Origin: Mesobacillus foraminis
GTDB lineage: Bacteria; Bacillota; Bacilli; Bacillales; Cytobacillaceae
NCBI RefSeq assembly: GCF_004340465.1
Contig: NZ_SLVV01000007.1
Span: 331,842-395,841, forward strand
DNA: 64,000 nucleotides
Direction of reading: 5' to 3'
Position 1 is the first letter of the stretch; each line of letters begins with the position of its first letter. This document shows, in pieces, positions 8,313 through 17,717 of the stretch. The notes below the pieces were generated by a model. The model was not told the DNA's origin and ran no database searches. It worked only from the letters and a program-made list of their open reading frames with translations. A program made the translations under genes and the position numbers.

Positions 8313-9137
8313 TTAATCATGACCGAACTGTTCCCTCGATCTGGCAAGGTCCTCTTCAAACTTCCAGTGTGTTGCTGCAAATAAATGCTCAAACATTTCC
8401 CCTATTTCACTCTCCAGCACTTTGATGCCCTCTCCTGTTATCCCTCCCTTTACACAAACCTTTTCTTGCAGTGTGGGAAGGGTGTAAAATTCCTTTCTCA
8501 GCAGCTCTCCCATCCCAATAAGCATTTCGCTCGAAAGTTTTGTTGCCGTTTCATAATCAATCTCTGTTTGTTTGACGGCAGCAAGGATAAACCTTTGGGT
8601 TAAATAGCTGAAGAAAGCAGGCCCGCAGCTGACGATATCGGATGCAACTCTTGTGATATTCGGATTAATCTCGACCGGACTGGATATGGAACTGAATATG
8701 CGGCTAATTTCTTTTTTCCATTCCCCGCTGCAATTTTCTCCGTAGGTGATGAGGGAAACGCCGGCAAGGGCCCTATTGGTGATGCTGGGAATCGCCCTGG
8801 CTACGGAACAGGATAGAACAGACTCCAGCTGTAAAACACTAATTGGACTGGTAATGGAAATGACACATTTTTCTCTGTTAAGCATTCCTTTGATATCTTC
8901 CAAAACCTCGTATACATTATGCGGTTTTACGCAAACAAAAATAACGTCGGCTTTGTCCGCGACTTCTGCTGCGCAAGATCCTATCGTTATCCCCGGAAAG
9001 ACCTTCTTTAATTCCACCGCTTTCGAAAAAGTCCTGTTTGTAATGATTAATGAAGAAGGGGAAACGGCATTCCCATCAATCAGGGCCTCAGCCAAAATTC
9101 TCCCCATATTTCCGGTGCCAATAATCCCAATTTTCAA
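8313..9137 (-). CDS. comER: Late competence protein ComER (P5C reductase family)
   Basis: A 274-residue protein of the pyrroline-5-carboxylate reductase fold. The N-terminal NAD(P) motif GIIGTGNMG is clear, followed by SLIITNRT and the VFVCVKPHN stretch. ComER is divergent from ProC and lies opposite comEA in B. subtilis, as here. In Bacillus cereus and B. subtilis it has been tied to sporulation and biofilm entry; direct reductase activity is uncertain. TTG start, 7 bases after GGAGGGA on the minus strand. Confidence 0.93.
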   Translation of the reverse strand: MKIGIIGTGNMGRILAEALIDGNAVSPSSLIITNRTFSKAVELKKVFPGITIGSCAAEVADKADVIFVCVKPHNVYEVLEDIKGMLNREKCVISITSPISVLQLESVLSCSVARAIPSITNRALAGVSLITYGENCSGEWKKEISRIFSSISSPVEINPNITRVASDIVSCGPAFFSYLTQRFILAAVKQTEIDYETATKLSSEMLIGMGELLRKEFYTLPTLQEKVCVKGGITGEGIKVLESEIGEMFEHLFAATHWKFEEDLARSREQFGHD

Positions 9138-9233
9138 GTCTCTTCCCTCCTTCTTGCAGGCTCCATGACTTTCTCCTAAAACTTATGTAGCTCCCGATGA
9201 AAATATGACTTAAAGAAAAGGTGAGGTTTTATT

Positions 9234-9872
9234 ATGACAGACTGGTTAAAAGAGCATAAAGTTTATTTGCTGGCAGCGGCGCTACTGGCAGCTGTCCTTC
9301 TGTATCCTTATTTATTTAATTCCGAGGAGGAGGAAGTAAGGGATCTTCCAGAGGAATGGTCTGTTGAAACAAAGGATGAGGGAAAAGCTCAGGCCAAAGA
9401 GAAACCTGGGCAGGAAAATGAAGTCTCCGTTCCAATGATGGCAGATATTAAGGGGGCCGTTAAAAAGCCTGGTGTTTATGATGTACATCAGGGAGAGCGA
9501 GTAATTGATCTCATCGAAAAGGCAGGAGGGCTGACAAACAAAGCCGACACTGCTTCTATAAATTTTGCTATGAAGATTGGTGACGAAATGGCTATTTATA
9601 TCCCAGAGAAAGGAGGTCAAGGCCCGCCTGCAGGACAAATCCCCGTATCCGGCGGGGGAGAGAGTACGGGTAGCAGTCAGAAGGTTAATTTGAATTCTGC
9701 ATCAGCAAGCGAGCTGGAAACCCTGCCTGGCATTGGTCCCTCGAAATCAGCTGCCATTATCGAGTTCAGGGAAACCAGCGGAGCATTTAAAACAGTTGAT
9801 GATTTAAAATTAATATCGGGCATTGGAGATAAGACATTTGAAAAGTTGAGGGAATTAATAACCGTTAAATAA
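9234..9872 (+). CDS. comEA: Competence DNA receptor ComEA
   Basis: Membrane-anchored receptor for double-stranded DNA uptake. The 212 residues show an N-terminal anchor (about 10-26), an acidic linker, an SLBB domain (about 66-122, DIKGAVKKPGVYDV), a Gly/Ser linker, and a C-terminal double helix-hairpin-helix (about 150-212, LNSASASELETLPGIG and ISGIGDKTFEKL). This is the Gram-positive two-domain layout. First gene of comEA-comEB-comEC; AAAGGTGAGG lies before the ATG. I found no convincing ComK box. Confidence 0.97.
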   Translation: MTDWLKEHKVYLLAAALLAAVLLYPYLFNSEEEEVRDLPEEWSVETKDEGKAQAKEKPGQENEVSVPMMADIKGAVKKPGVYDVHQGERVIDLIEKAGGLTNKADTASINFAMKIGDEMAIYIPEKGGQGPPAGQIPVSGGGESTGSSQKVNLNSASASELETLPGIGPSKSAAIIEFRETSGAFKTVDDLKLISGIGDKTFEKLRELITVK

Positions 9873-9949
9873 AAAGGCAATGATTGCGGACAAACAGGGA
9901 AACGATTAAACTGTAAAAGAAATAGGGATATATGAAAGGGGGAGTCAAT

Positions 9950-10399
9950 ATGGAACGCATTTCTTGGAATGAATTTTTTATGGCCCAAAGCCATCTTTTA
10001 GCTTTAAGGAGCACATGCACGCGGCTGGCTGTCGGAGCTACCATTGTCAGGGATAAAAGGATCATTGCAGGCGGTTATAATGGATCGATTGCCGGAGGGG
10101 ATCACTGCATTGATGAAGGCTGTTATGTTATTGATAATCATTGCGTCCGGACAATTCATGCAGAAATGAATGCATTGCTTCAGTGCGCCAAATTCGGCGT
10201 GCCGGCTTCAGACGCCGATATCTACGTTACACATTTTCCTTGCCTGCAGTGCTGCAAAGCTATTATCCAGGCGGGGATAAAGACCGTTTTTTATGCGCAG
10301 GATTATAAAAACCATCCATATGCTATTGAACTGTTTGAAAAGGCAGGCATAAAACTGCAGCAAGTGGACAGCCGCGAAGTTGTTCTAAAAGACGCATGA
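9950..10399 (+). CDS. comEB: ComE operon protein 2, dCMP deaminase family
   Basis: A 149-residue zinc deaminase. His70-Ala-Glu72 and Pro97-Cys98-x2-Cys101 form the zinc site of CMP/dCMP deaminases. In B. subtilis ComEB is not strictly needed for transformation; it may deaminate dCMP and help place the uptake machinery. An upstream ATG (9932) is in frame, but the GGGGGAG at 9937-9943 suits ATG 9950, and homologues begin MERISWN. Two bases separate its stop from comEC. Confidence 0.95.
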   Translation: MERISWNEFFMAQSHLLALRSTCTRLAVGATIVRDKRIIAGGYNGSIAGGDHCIDEGCYVIDNHCVRTIHAEMNALLQCAKFGVPASDADIYVTHFPCLQCCKAIIQAGIKTVFYAQDYKNHPYAIELFEKAGIKLQQVDSREVVLKDA

Positions 10400-10400
10400 T

Positions 10401-12704
10401 ATGAAAGGTAAGCTTATCTATGCTGCAGCAGTTGCGTTAATCGGAATTTTTGCAGGGTTCCAAGAGTTTTACTTACACGCTTTGGTCTTTATCTTCTTTT
10501 GCAGCTACCTTTGCTATTCTGAAAAATTTTTCATTAAGCAGCTTGTTCCGCTTTTGGTGGTATTTATTATTTTTAGCGGGGCAGCCTTTCTGGAAAACAG
10601 CACTAGAAAAACAGCCCTTACAGGTGAGGAAAAAGATTTCCTGCTTTCACTGCCTGATGGCGTGCAGGTTGACGGGGATAAACTGACTGCCGGTGCGGTG
10701 ATAAAACCTGATGGAGAGCGAATCATGCTGAATTATAAACTTCGTTCTCCTCAGGAGAAACAGCAGGTAAAAGAATCCCTTTACCCGGGAACCTGGTGCA
10801 GGGTGTCCGGTACTCTGAGAAAGCCTAATCAGGCCAGAAACCCTAATGCATTTGACTATCAACAGTATCTGCAGAACCAACATATTTTCTGGATTCTGAA
10901 TGGAGATGTTCTGGATCTGCAAACTTGTGCTGAGAAAGAGGACGGGCTGCTGACGGCACTTAAAAAGGTGCGCCATAAGCAGGTAAACAGGCTGGAAGGG
11001 ATTTTAACCAAAGAAAGCGGGGCAATCACGGCAGCTTTATTATTTGGGGACCGGAGACTAATGAATCCGGAAACCATCGAAAACTATGAGGCAACGGGAA
11101 CTGTGCATTTACTGGCTATTTCAGGCCTGCATGTAGCGCTTCTTAGTGGAATGTGTTTCTATCTGTTGATTAAAGTTGGGGTGACCAGACAAAAAGCGGA
11201 ATATATCCTCATGGCTGCTTTGCCTCTTTATGCTGTGCTCACAGGACTTGCCCCGCCTGTTAATAGATCCGTTATTATGCTGTTACTGTTTCTTCTTGCC
11301 AGACGGTACAGGCTTCATTTATCTTCAATCGATGTACTATCCTCTGCTTTTTTGCTTCTAACATTCTTCTCACCCTCCATCATCTATGATCCGGGTTTTC
11401 AACTCTCTTTTTTAGTCAGCCTTTCTCTCATCCTTTCATCTGGAATGATCGCTCGATGCAGCCTGGCGCTATCCAAATTGACGGTCATTTCATTTATTTC
11501 ACAGCTTTCTAGCATGCCTGTTATTTTAACCAATTTTTATGAGATTTCTGTCATTTCCATTTTAGCTAATCTAGTATTCGTTCCCTTATTTTCGTTTGTA
11601 ATCCTGCCATTTGTCTTGATTGTCTATTTAGTGCAATTAACCATTCCATTAGCAGCCAGGCCTTTTCTGATGCTGCTGGAGGCCATTATCGACCTGACCA
11701 ATCAACTATCCTCCCGGTTCTCCGATTTTCCTGCGGCCACTATAATTACGGGGAAGCCTGCGCTGTGGTTATTGCTATTTTATATGGCATCTATTCTCGT
11801 CTTTTTCCTAAAATGGGAAAAGGGGAAGTCAAAAGCCCATATCCTGCTGGTTCTTGCCCCTTTCATTTTCCAAATTGCTTTTCCCTATGTTTCTCCTTAT
11901 GGCAAAGTTGTCTTTATTGATGTTGGTCAGGGGGACAGCATCCTGATTCAGCTTCCAAATAATCAAGGAACTTACTTGATTGATACAGGCGGTACAATCG
12001 GGTTTTCAAAAGAGAAATGGCAGGTGAAGAGAAGGACATTTGAGACTGGGAAGGATATTTTGCTTCCTTACCTGAAGAGTGAGGGGATCAGGAAGATTGA
12101 TAAGCTCGTTTTGACTCATGGTGATGCAGACCATATTGGAGGGGCTGCATCACTGCTAAAAGAACTGGAAATCGGGGAGATTCTGCTTCCGGTCTCAGCA
12201 GAAAGATCCAGTCTGGAAAAGGAGCTGTATACCCTCGCAAAAAGAAAGAAGATAGAATTTAAATCTATAAAAGCAGGTAAGTCCTGGGCTGCAGGGAATG
12301 CAGATTTTATAGTAGTCAGCCCTGCATCTACCCAGGAGGATAAAAATGAAGGGTCGATCGTGCTGTGGGCAGCCTTTGGAGGGAAGACCTGGCTGTTCAC
12401 TGGGGATATGGGGGAAAACGGGGAAAAACAGCTGTTAGAGAGGATTCCCGGCATAAAAGCTGACGTCCTGAAATTAGGGCATCATGGGAGCAAAACTTCC
12501 AGTTCGGAGCTCTTCCTGGACAGGATTGCCCCGAAAACGGCGATTATATCAGCCGGTCTTGAAAACAGGTACAATCATCCCCATGCTGAGGTCCTTTCCC
12601 GCCTTGAAAACAGGAAAATCCCGGTATATAGAACCGATCAGCACGGGGCAGTAATTTTTACGTTTAAAGATAAATCAGGAACGTTTCATACATGGCTTCC
12701 ATAA
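10401..12704 (+). CDS. comEC: DNA internalization channel protein ComEC/Rec2
   Basis: Polytopic membrane channel that carries single-stranded DNA into the cell. The 767 residues show N-terminal membrane segments, a soluble loop, the Competence domain (about 210-480, with HLLAISGLHVALLSG and many membrane helices), and a C-terminal metallo-beta-lactamase domain with VFIDVGQGDS and LTHGDADHIGG, thought to degrade the non-entering strand. Full length and intact. It overlaps nothing and ends 113 bases before the convergent yqzM. Confidence 0.97.
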   Translation: MKGKLIYAAAVALIGIFAGFQEFYLHALVFIFFCSYLCYSEKFFIKQLVPLLVVFIIFSGAAFLENSTRKTALTGEEKDFLLSLPDGVQVDGDKLTAGAVIKPDGERIMLNYKLRSPQEKQQVKESLYPGTWCRVSGTLRKPNQARNPNAFDYQQYLQNQHIFWILNGDVLDLQTCAEKEDGLLTALKKVRHKQVNRLEGILTKESGAITAALLFGDRRLMNPETIENYEATGTVHLLAISGLHVALLSGMCFYLLIKVGVTRQKAEYILMAALPLYAVLTGLAPPVNRSVIMLLLFLLARRYRLHLSSIDVLSSAFLLLTFFSPSIIYDPGFQLSFLVSLSLILSSGMIARCSLALSKLTVISFISQLSSMPVILTNFYEISVISILANLVFVPLFSFVILPFVLIVYLVQLTIPLAARPFLMLLEAIIDLTNQLSSRFSDFPAATIITGKPALWLLLFYMASILVFFLKWEKGKSKAHILLVLAPFIFQIAFPYVSPYGKVVFIDVGQGDSILIQLPNNQGTYLIDTGGTIGFSKEKWQVKRRTFETGKDILLPYLKSEGIRKIDKLVLTHGDADHIGGAASLLKELEIGEILLPVSAERSSLEKELYTLAKRKKIEFKSIKAGKSWAAGNADFIVVSPASTQEDKNEGSIVLWAAFGGKTWLFTGDMGENGEKQLLERIPGIKADVLKLGHHGSKTSSSELFLDRIAPKTAIISAGLENRYNHPHAEVLSRLENRKIPVYRTDQHGAVIFTFKDKSGTFHTWLP

Positions 12705-12757
12705 TATACTAAGGACTTAATCCTTTAAATCCTCAATCATACCATCATGCTTGATCC

Positions 12758-12795
12758 GACAAAGCAAAGAGACTGCATCGTGTCTGCAGTCTCCC
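12758..12795 (-). terminator. Terminator of yqzM
   Basis: Perfect 9-bp stem GAGACTGCA / TGCAGTCTC (12769-12777, 12785-12793); on the minus strand it is followed by TTTGCTTTGT. Confidence 0.7.
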
Positions 12796-12817
12796 ATCAA
12801 CCAACTATGTAGCTGTC

Positions 12818-12952
12818 TTACCTTCCAATAACTTGAATGACAGTTGCAATGATGAACATCGTTGCAAAGAAACCAAAGGAAACGACGAATCCCATTCCGG
12901 AATCAATAACGTCATTGCGTTTGTTTTGGATATTCTTTTCAAACTGGTTCAC
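12818..12952 (-). CDS. yqzM: YqzM family small membrane protein
   Basis: A 44-residue protein starting with GTG after a GGGGGG Shine-Dalgarno site on the minus strand. It reads MNQFEKNIQNKRNDVIDSG followed by one membrane helix (GFVVSFGFFATMFIIATVIQ). Length, sequence and place between comEC and holA match YqzM of B. subtilis; its function is not known. Confidence 0.93.
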   Translation of the reverse strand: MNQFEKNIQNKRNDVIDSGMGFVVSFGFFATMFIIATVIQVIGR

Positions 12953-13048
12953 AACAATCCCCCCTATTTCTAAAATTAGTATATCCGATATTTATTAAAA
13001 AAGCCAGATAGTTAAACGCTTTCGCCTGCAAACATCATGATGCACCGT

Positions 13049-13080
13049 TGTTATGAAAGTATCCCGGGCCTTTTATAACA
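13049..13080. repeat. Hairpin upstream of holA
   Basis: TTGTTATGAAAG pairs with CTTTTATAACA across a GC-rich loop. No T run follows, so this is a structural repeat of unknown role. A second weaker hairpin (GGGAA...TTCCC) lies at about 13097-13128. Confidence 0.45.
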
Positions 13081-13165
13081 GCGTTCATTATAAATAGGGA
13101 ATCGTCAGGTCTGCCCTAGCGGTTCCCTTGAAAATTCAAATAATTAGAAGTCCTTTTGTTTTGCC

Positions 13166-13194
13166 TTGTCAAATTGGCCAGGCTTCTTTACGAT
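13166..13194 (+). promoter_or_regulatory. Sigma-A promoter of holA
   Basis: TTGTCA at 13166-13171, 17-base spacer, TACGAT at 13189-13194, giving a leader of about 35 bases before ATG 13234. Confidence 0.6.
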
Positions 13195-13233
13195 AGAATG
13201 GTGGCTAAAATGGATCGAACGGAGCGAAAAGCA

Positions 13234-14259
13234 ATGGTGCTTGATATTTGGAAACAAATTAACAGAAATAAAATAGAATCTATCTATTTGCTGTATGGGA
13301 AAGAGTCTTTTTTGATAAATGAAACCAGGCAGCTATTGATCAATAAAATCCTGAATGAAGAAGAAATGGATTTTAATTATTCTACTTACGATTTAGAAGA
13401 AACCCCCATAGAAGTGGCTCTTGAGGACGCGGAAACATTTCCTTTCATGGGAGAAAAGCGTTTAATCATCCTCCAGAACCCAGTATTTTTAACCTCTGAA
13501 AAATCGAAGGGGAAAGTTGAACATAATCTGTCAAAATTGGAATCTTATCTGGCAGAGCCTGCTCCTTATTCAACAGTTGTATTTACTGCCCCCTATGAAA
13601 AACTGGATGAGAGGAAGAAAATCACAAAAGAATTAAAGAGGAAAGCGGTGATTGGAGAAGCAAAACGGCTATCAGAACCGGAACTGAAGAATTGGATCAA
13701 GGACAGGGCTATAGGAAATGGGGCTGAAATCGACGAGGATGCAGTAGAACTTATTGTAACATTATCGGGGACAAACCTTTTTATGCTAACGAGTGAAATT
13801 GATAAATTGATCCTTTACGCGGGGGATGCCAGAAAAATCAATGCCGAAATGGTGGACAAGCTGGTGGCGCGCTCACTTGAGCAAAATATTTTCACCCTGA
13901 TTGACAAGGTAGTTCACAGGAAAATTGAGGAAGCCCTGCGGATATATTATGACTTGCTAAAGCAGAACGAGGAGCCTATTAAGATACTGTCGTTAATAGC
14001 AGGACAGTTTCGGCTGTTATACCAAGTAAAGGAACTGGCTCGGAGGGGCTATGGACAGCAGCAAATAGCTGGATACTTAAAAATTCATCCGTTCCGAGTG
14101 AAGCTGGCTGCCGGGCAGGCAAAATATTTTTCGGATGAAGAACTGACAAATACGATTCAGCTCATCGCGGATGCGGACTTTCAGATGAAAACAGGGGGAA
14201 TGAAAAAAGAATTATTGATTGAAATGATTCTTTTTCAATTGAACAATAAAAAAGCATAA
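13234..14259 (+). CDS. holA: DNA polymerase III subunit delta
   Basis: Clamp-loader subunit that opens the beta clamp. The 341 residues contain the N-terminal AAA-like region (IYLLYGKESFLINE; DAETFPFMGEKRLI) and the C-terminal domain with RSLEQNIFTLIDKVV and QNEEPIKILSLIAGQFRLL, all characteristic of HolA. Start choice: the frame is open from 13156, but the promoter lies at 13166-13194, and GGAG at 13221 suits ATG 13234 (MVLDIWK), which also aligns with YqeN. A hairpin terminator follows. Confidence 0.95.
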   Translation: MVLDIWKQINRNKIESIYLLYGKESFLINETRQLLINKILNEEEMDFNYSTYDLEETPIEVALEDAETFPFMGEKRLIILQNPVFLTSEKSKGKVEHNLSKLESYLAEPAPYSTVVFTAPYEKLDERKKITKELKRKAVIGEAKRLSEPELKNWIKDRAIGNGAEIDEDAVELIVTLSGTNLFMLTSEIDKLILYAGDARKINAEMVDKLVARSLEQNIFTLIDKVVHRKIEEALRIYYDLLKQNEEPIKILSLIAGQFRLLYQVKELARRGYGQQQIAGYLKIHPFRVKLAAGQAKYFSDEELTNTIQLIADADFQMKTGGMKKELLIEMILFQLNNKKA

Positions 14260-14294
14260 AAAAAAACGGCCTTTTATCAGGACCGTTTTTTTTG
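14260..14294. terminator. Terminator after holA
   Basis: AAAACGGCC / AGGACCGTTTT stem with A run before and T run after; it may also stop rpsT transcripts coming from the other side. Confidence 0.8.
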
Positions 14295-14334
14295 CTGATG
14301 TGAAAAAGTAATCGCTACTGGCTGATCTAAAGGA

Positions 14335-14595
14335 TTAACCGTTGGCGTTTAGTTTTTTCATCATGCGGGATTTTTTACGGGCAGCTGCATTTTTATGGAT
14401 AAGACCTTTAGCAGCAGCTTTGTCAAGCTTGCTAGAAGCAGTAGCAAATGCTACGTTTGCTTCGCTGTCGTTGTTCACGATCGTTGCTTCAGCTTTTTTA
14501 ACAGCTGTACGCATAGCGGATTTAACAGTTATGTTTTGTGCTCTATTAGCTTCACTTGTTTTTACACGCTTGATTGCAGACTTAATGTTTGGCAT
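14335..14595 (-). CDS. rpsT: 30S ribosomal protein S20
   Basis: Small basic protein (86 residues) that binds 16S rRNA. It starts [21 protein letters not shown] and has the typical three-helix composition with a lysine-rich end. A GTG three codons upstream is in frame, but AGGAGG is centred 8 bases before ATG 14595, which fixes the start. As in B. subtilis it lies opposite gpr between holA and gpr. Confidence 0.98.
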   Translation of the reverse strand: MPNIKSAIKRVKTSEANRAQNITVKSAMRTAVKKAEATIVNNDSEANVAFATASSKLDKAAAKGLIHKNAAARKKSRMMKKLNANG

Positions 14596-14794
14596 TCCCT
14601 TCACCTCCTAAAAAGCATCGAGACTTTATGGAACTCGACTATCCAATACAGTTACATAATTTTTACGAACAAATGATATTCTATCAAACACAGGCCAAGA
14701 ATGCAATACTCTGTCCCAATTTAGTAGAACAGAACTTTGAATGTTTTTTTCTTTATAGGAAAAGATAGGAAGTAATTGAAGGAGGAATGCAGCT

Positions 14795-15919
14795 ATGAAA
14801 GATTCAATTGATTTAAGTATGTATTCCGTGCGGACGGACCTTGCTGTCGAAGCACGTGAAATGGCTATTGCCGGAAATGCGAAAACAGTTCATGACCAGT
14901 CGGATGTCTCCCAGCTTGAAGGGGTTATCATTAAAGAAAAGGAAGAAAATGATATCAAAATATCGCTTGTCGAAATTACGGCAGAAGGAGAAAAAGCGAT
15001 CGGCAAGAAGCAGGGGCAATATTTAACGATTGAGGTTCTTGGTATCCGCCAGCAGGACAGCGATCTTCAAAAAAAGGTGGAAGGGGTTTTTGCCAGTGAA
15101 TTTGCAAGGTTCCTTAAGCAAAAAGGCTTGAATGAAGATGCCTCTTGTCTGATTGTAGGGCTGGGTAACTGGAATGTAACACCTGACGCCCTTGGGCCGA
15201 TCGTTTGCGAGAACCTGCTTGTTACGAGGCATTTATTTGAGCTTCAGCCACAAAGTGTTTCTGATGGGTACCGCCCAGTAAGTGCCCTTGCACCGGGTGT
15301 CATGGGAATTACAGGAATTGAGACCAGCGACATTATCTTTGGAGTAGTAGAAAAAACAAAACCGGATTTTGTAATTGCCATTGATGCTCTTGCATCAAGG
15401 TCAATTGAGAGAGTGAACAGTACGATTCAAATTTCGGATACAGGCATTCATCCTGGCTCCGGTGTCGGCAACAAGCGAAAAGAATTAAGTAAAGAAACCC
15501 TTGGGATTCCGGTAATTGCCATCGGCGTGCCCACTGTTGTCGATGCTGTATCGATTACGAGTGATACCATTGATTTTATTTTAAAACATTTTGGCAAGGA
15601 AATGCGGGAAGGCGGGAAGCCGTCCCGATCCCTGGTTCCGGCCGGCATGACTTTTGGCGAGAAAAGAAAGCTTACCGATGAGGATATGCCAGAAGAGCAG
15701 CATCGGCAAACGTTCCTGGGGATGATTGGCACTCTTGAAGAAGAGGAAAAAAGAAAGCTTATTTATGAAGTCCTTGCACCGCTTGGCCATAATTTGATGG
15801 TAACGCCAAAAGAAGTCGACGTATTTATTGAAGATATGGCGAACCTGATTGCAAGCGGCCTAAACAGTGCTTTGCACAGGCAGGTTAATCAGGATAATAG
15901 CGGCACCTATACACATTAA
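14795..15919 (+). CDS. gpr: Germination protease GPR
   Basis: Aspartate-like endopeptidase that degrades small acid-soluble spore proteins during germination. The 374-residue zymogen starts [15 protein letters not shown]; the propeptide probably ends after Asp15 (SVRTD/LAVE), as in B. subtilis. The core motifs [13 protein letters not shown] and [13 protein letters not shown] are clear. It has GAAGGAGG upstream. A weak forespore-type promoter may lie at about 14739-14768 (GAATG, then GGAAAAGATA). Expressed in the forespore by sigma-F/sigma-G in relatives. Confidence 0.96.
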   Translation: MKDSIDLSMYSVRTDLAVEAREMAIAGNAKTVHDQSDVSQLEGVIIKEKEENDIKISLVEITAEGEKAIGKKQGQYLTIEVLGIRQQDSDLQKKVEGVFASEFARFLKQKGLNEDASCLIVGLGNWNVTPDALGPIVCENLLVTRHLFELQPQSVSDGYRPVSALAPGVMGITGIETSDIIFGVVEKTKPDFVIAIDALASRSIERVNSTIQISDTGIHPGSGVGNKRKELSKETLGIPVIAIGVPTVVDAVSITSDTIDFILKHFGKEMREGGKPSRSLVPAGMTFGEKRKLTDEDMPEEQHRQTFLGMIGTLEEEEKRKLIYEVLAPLGHNLMVTPKEVDVFIEDMANLIASGLNSALHRQVNQDNSGTYTH

Positions 15920-15924
15920 TCTCC

Positions 15925-15950
15925 AAAGCTTACGGTAAATCAGCTTTTTT
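15925..15950 (+). terminator. Terminator of gpr
   Basis: AAAGCT / AGCTTT stem followed by TTTT, just after the gpr stop; it separates gpr from spoIIP. Confidence 0.6.
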
Positions 15951-15981
15951 GCAATGGAGGTTCTATCACTTTTAGCACCGT

Positions 15982-15989
15982 CATACATT
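15982..15989 (+). promoter_or_regulatory. Candidate sigma-E -10 element of spoIIP
   Basis: CATACATT matches the sigma-E -10 consensus CATACANT and lies 31 bases before the GTG start. The -35 region (around 15961-15967) is a poor match, so this is tentative. spoIIP is a sigma-E gene in B. subtilis. Confidence 0.45.
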
Positions 15990-16019
15990 TTACTAGACTT
16001 GCTAAAAGAGGTGGAACCT

Positions 16020-17192
16020 GTGAAGCATATAAAAGGACCGGGAATGATCATAGCCGTCCAAGGGACAAGCCTGTTAAAAGTGGCGCTTGCCTTTATGTTT
16101 TTTCTGATTGCAGTATTTACATTAAGTGGATTGATGACGTCACTGAAGCCCGAATTCCGGATAACATCTTCTTCCCTTAACGATGCCGCAACCAATATTA
16201 ATGGAGTACTGTTATACAGGATGATGGGAATGGAAAATCATCAGCTCCTTCAATCCCTTCCGGAAAGTGAAGAACCCGTAAAACTGTCCAATCTTGTTTT
16301 TAAGCTCTCTACCAATATGAGCCTCGACGATCCCAGAAGCTTTCTTGGCAGGGAGCTTCCAGGCTTTTCTCTTTTCGATGGCAAGATTCTTGTTGCGGGT
16401 GAGGGAACGAATTACACCAACATGCCGATTGAGTCGGCACCTCCCATCGAAGTGCTGAAAACGGAACAGGAAGCGGCTCTCAAAAACACGGAGGATTTAG
16501 AGGAAAAAGACAGCGGCGGTGCAGCGTCTCCGCCTAACACTACGGGCGACCGGAACGTTGTGTATCTTTATTTCTCCCACACCAGGGAATCCTACCTTCC
16601 ATATCTAGATGGAGTAACGGATCCGGATATGGCTTATCATTCAAAAGTAAATGTAACAAACATTGGAGACCGCCTGAAACAGAGCCTGGAAAACAAAGGA
16701 GTCGGGACCACCGTGGATAAAACGGATGCCATGAGTAAAGGGTTCAATCAGTCATACCTTGTATCGAGGAATGTTGTACAGACGGCAATGACCGGAGACC
16801 GTAATTTAAAATATTTTATTGATATTCACAGGGATGCTTTGCGAAAGGACAAAACAACCATTCAAATCGGTGGGAAATCCTTTGCCAAGCTAGCTTTTGT
16901 TATAGGAGGAAATAATCCGAACTCTGAAAAGAACAAGAAACTGGCAATTGAGATTCACAAGCTTCTTGAAAAAAAATACAAAGGGTTAAGCCGGGGAGTA
17001 ATTGAGAAAAAAGGTGCTTACACGAATGGGAAATTCAACCAGGATTTATCACAGAATGCCATATTAATTGAATTTGGCGGAGTAGATAATACTTTCGAGG
17101 AACTGAATAGGTCAGCGGATGCCCTTGCAGATGTTTTTAGCGAAATTTATTGGCAGGCTGAAGATGTGAATGCACAGCCAATTGGAAATTAA
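16020..17192 (+). CDS. spoIIP: Stage II sporulation protein P
   Basis: Peptidoglycan amidase/endopeptidase of the SpoIID-SpoIIM-SpoIIP engulfment complex in the mother-cell membrane. The 390 residues include one N-terminal membrane segment (about 17-38), a linker, LGRELPGF and the catalytic domain from about residue 175 with SHTRESYLP, FIDIHRDA and LIEFGGVDNT, which contain the zinc ligands. An ATG at 15954 is in frame, but a GTG at 16020 has AGAGGTGG 5 bases before it, fits homologues in length, and is downstream of the candidate promoter. Confidence 0.95.
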   Translation: MKHIKGPGMIIAVQGTSLLKVALAFMFFLIAVFTLSGLMTSLKPEFRITSSSLNDAATNINGVLLYRMMGMENHQLLQSLPESEEPVKLSNLVFKLSTNMSLDDPRSFLGRELPGFSLFDGKILVAGEGTNYTNMPIESAPPIEVLKTEQEAALKNTEDLEEKDSGGAASPPNTTGDRNVVYLYFSHTRESYLPYLDGVTDPDMAYHSKVNVTNIGDRLKQSLENKGVGTTVDKTDAMSKGFNQSYLVSRNVVQTAMTGDRNLKYFIDIHRDALRKDKTTIQIGGKSFAKLAFVIGGNNPNSEKNKKLAIEIHKLLEKKYKGLSRGVIEKKGAYTNGKFNQDLSQNAILIEFGGVDNTFEELNRSADALADVFSEIYWQAEDVNAQPIGN

Positions 17193-17214
17193 ATAGGTGT
17201 TCAGGGTGATGAAT

Positions 17215-17559
17215 ATGAAGCTATTTATGTTAAAAGGAGTGCTGCTGGCAAGCCTGGTTTTTATCTCAGTACTCGCCGGAATGCAGCTGGCAAATAACGG
17301 CATGGATAAAATGAGGGGATATGAAGACCCGGATTTTAAGTCAGCATTTACTATCCAGGAAAATAGTGATGGCAATGTAGAGACCGCAATACTTGGGAAT
17401 GATCTATCAAGCCACGACCTCGAACAGAAACGCAAGACTCTGGAAGAGATGAAAGCTTTCAACTTCTTCTCAAACATTGGCAAAAAGCTGGCGAATGGAC
17501 TGACAGAAATGGCAGAAAAATCACTGGAGCTCATAACGAATAAGGATAAACAAGAGTAG
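17215..17559 (+). CDS. yqxA: YqxA family protein (DUF3679)
   Basis: A 114-residue protein with an N-terminal membrane or signal segment (LFMLKGVLLASLVFISVLAG) and a charged rest. It matches YqxA of B. subtilis by position after spoIIP; function unknown. Several starts are possible (GTG 17197, ATG 17209, ATG 17215); AGGGTG at 17203-17208 has correct spacing only for ATG 17215. Probably cotranscribed with spoIIP. The stop codon sits in the terminator stem. Confidence 0.85.
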   Translation: MKLFMLKGVLLASLVFISVLAGMQLANNGMDKMRGYEDPDFKSAFTIQENSDGNVETAILGNDLSSHDLEQKRKTLEEMKAFNFFSNIGKKLANGLTEMAEKSLELITNKDKQE

Positions 17560-17587
17560 CGGGCTGCTGTCCGCTACTCTTGTTTTT
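17552..17587 (+). terminator. Terminator of spoIIP-yqxA
   Basis: Perfect 11-bp stem AAGAGTAGCGG / CCGCTACTCTT with TTTTT downstream; overlaps the yqxA stop. Confidence 0.9.
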
Positions 17588-17643
17588 AGCTCATTGTAAA
17601 AAGTGACTTCAGGCCTTGCAGGAAGATGCACATCCACTTTTGA

Positions 17644-17672
17644 TTGAATCTTCATGACCCTGCTGATATAAT
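17644..17672 (+). promoter_or_regulatory. Sigma-A promoter of lepA
   Basis: TTGAAT at 17644-17649, 17-base spacer, perfect TATAAT at 17667-17672. Confidence 0.85.
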
Positions 17673-17717
17673 CTAAAAATAGTGTGCATGTGCGAGTAAA
17701 GTAGGAGTGAAGCAGCA

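Noticed and set aside
10450..11077. Several open frames in other phases inside comEC
   Set aside because: They lie fully within the well-supported comEC frame and have no ribosome-binding sites or recognisable domains.
13021..13128. A tRNA or small RNA gene before holA
   Set aside because: Hairpins are present but no cloverleaf, CCA end or promoter-terminator pair is seen.
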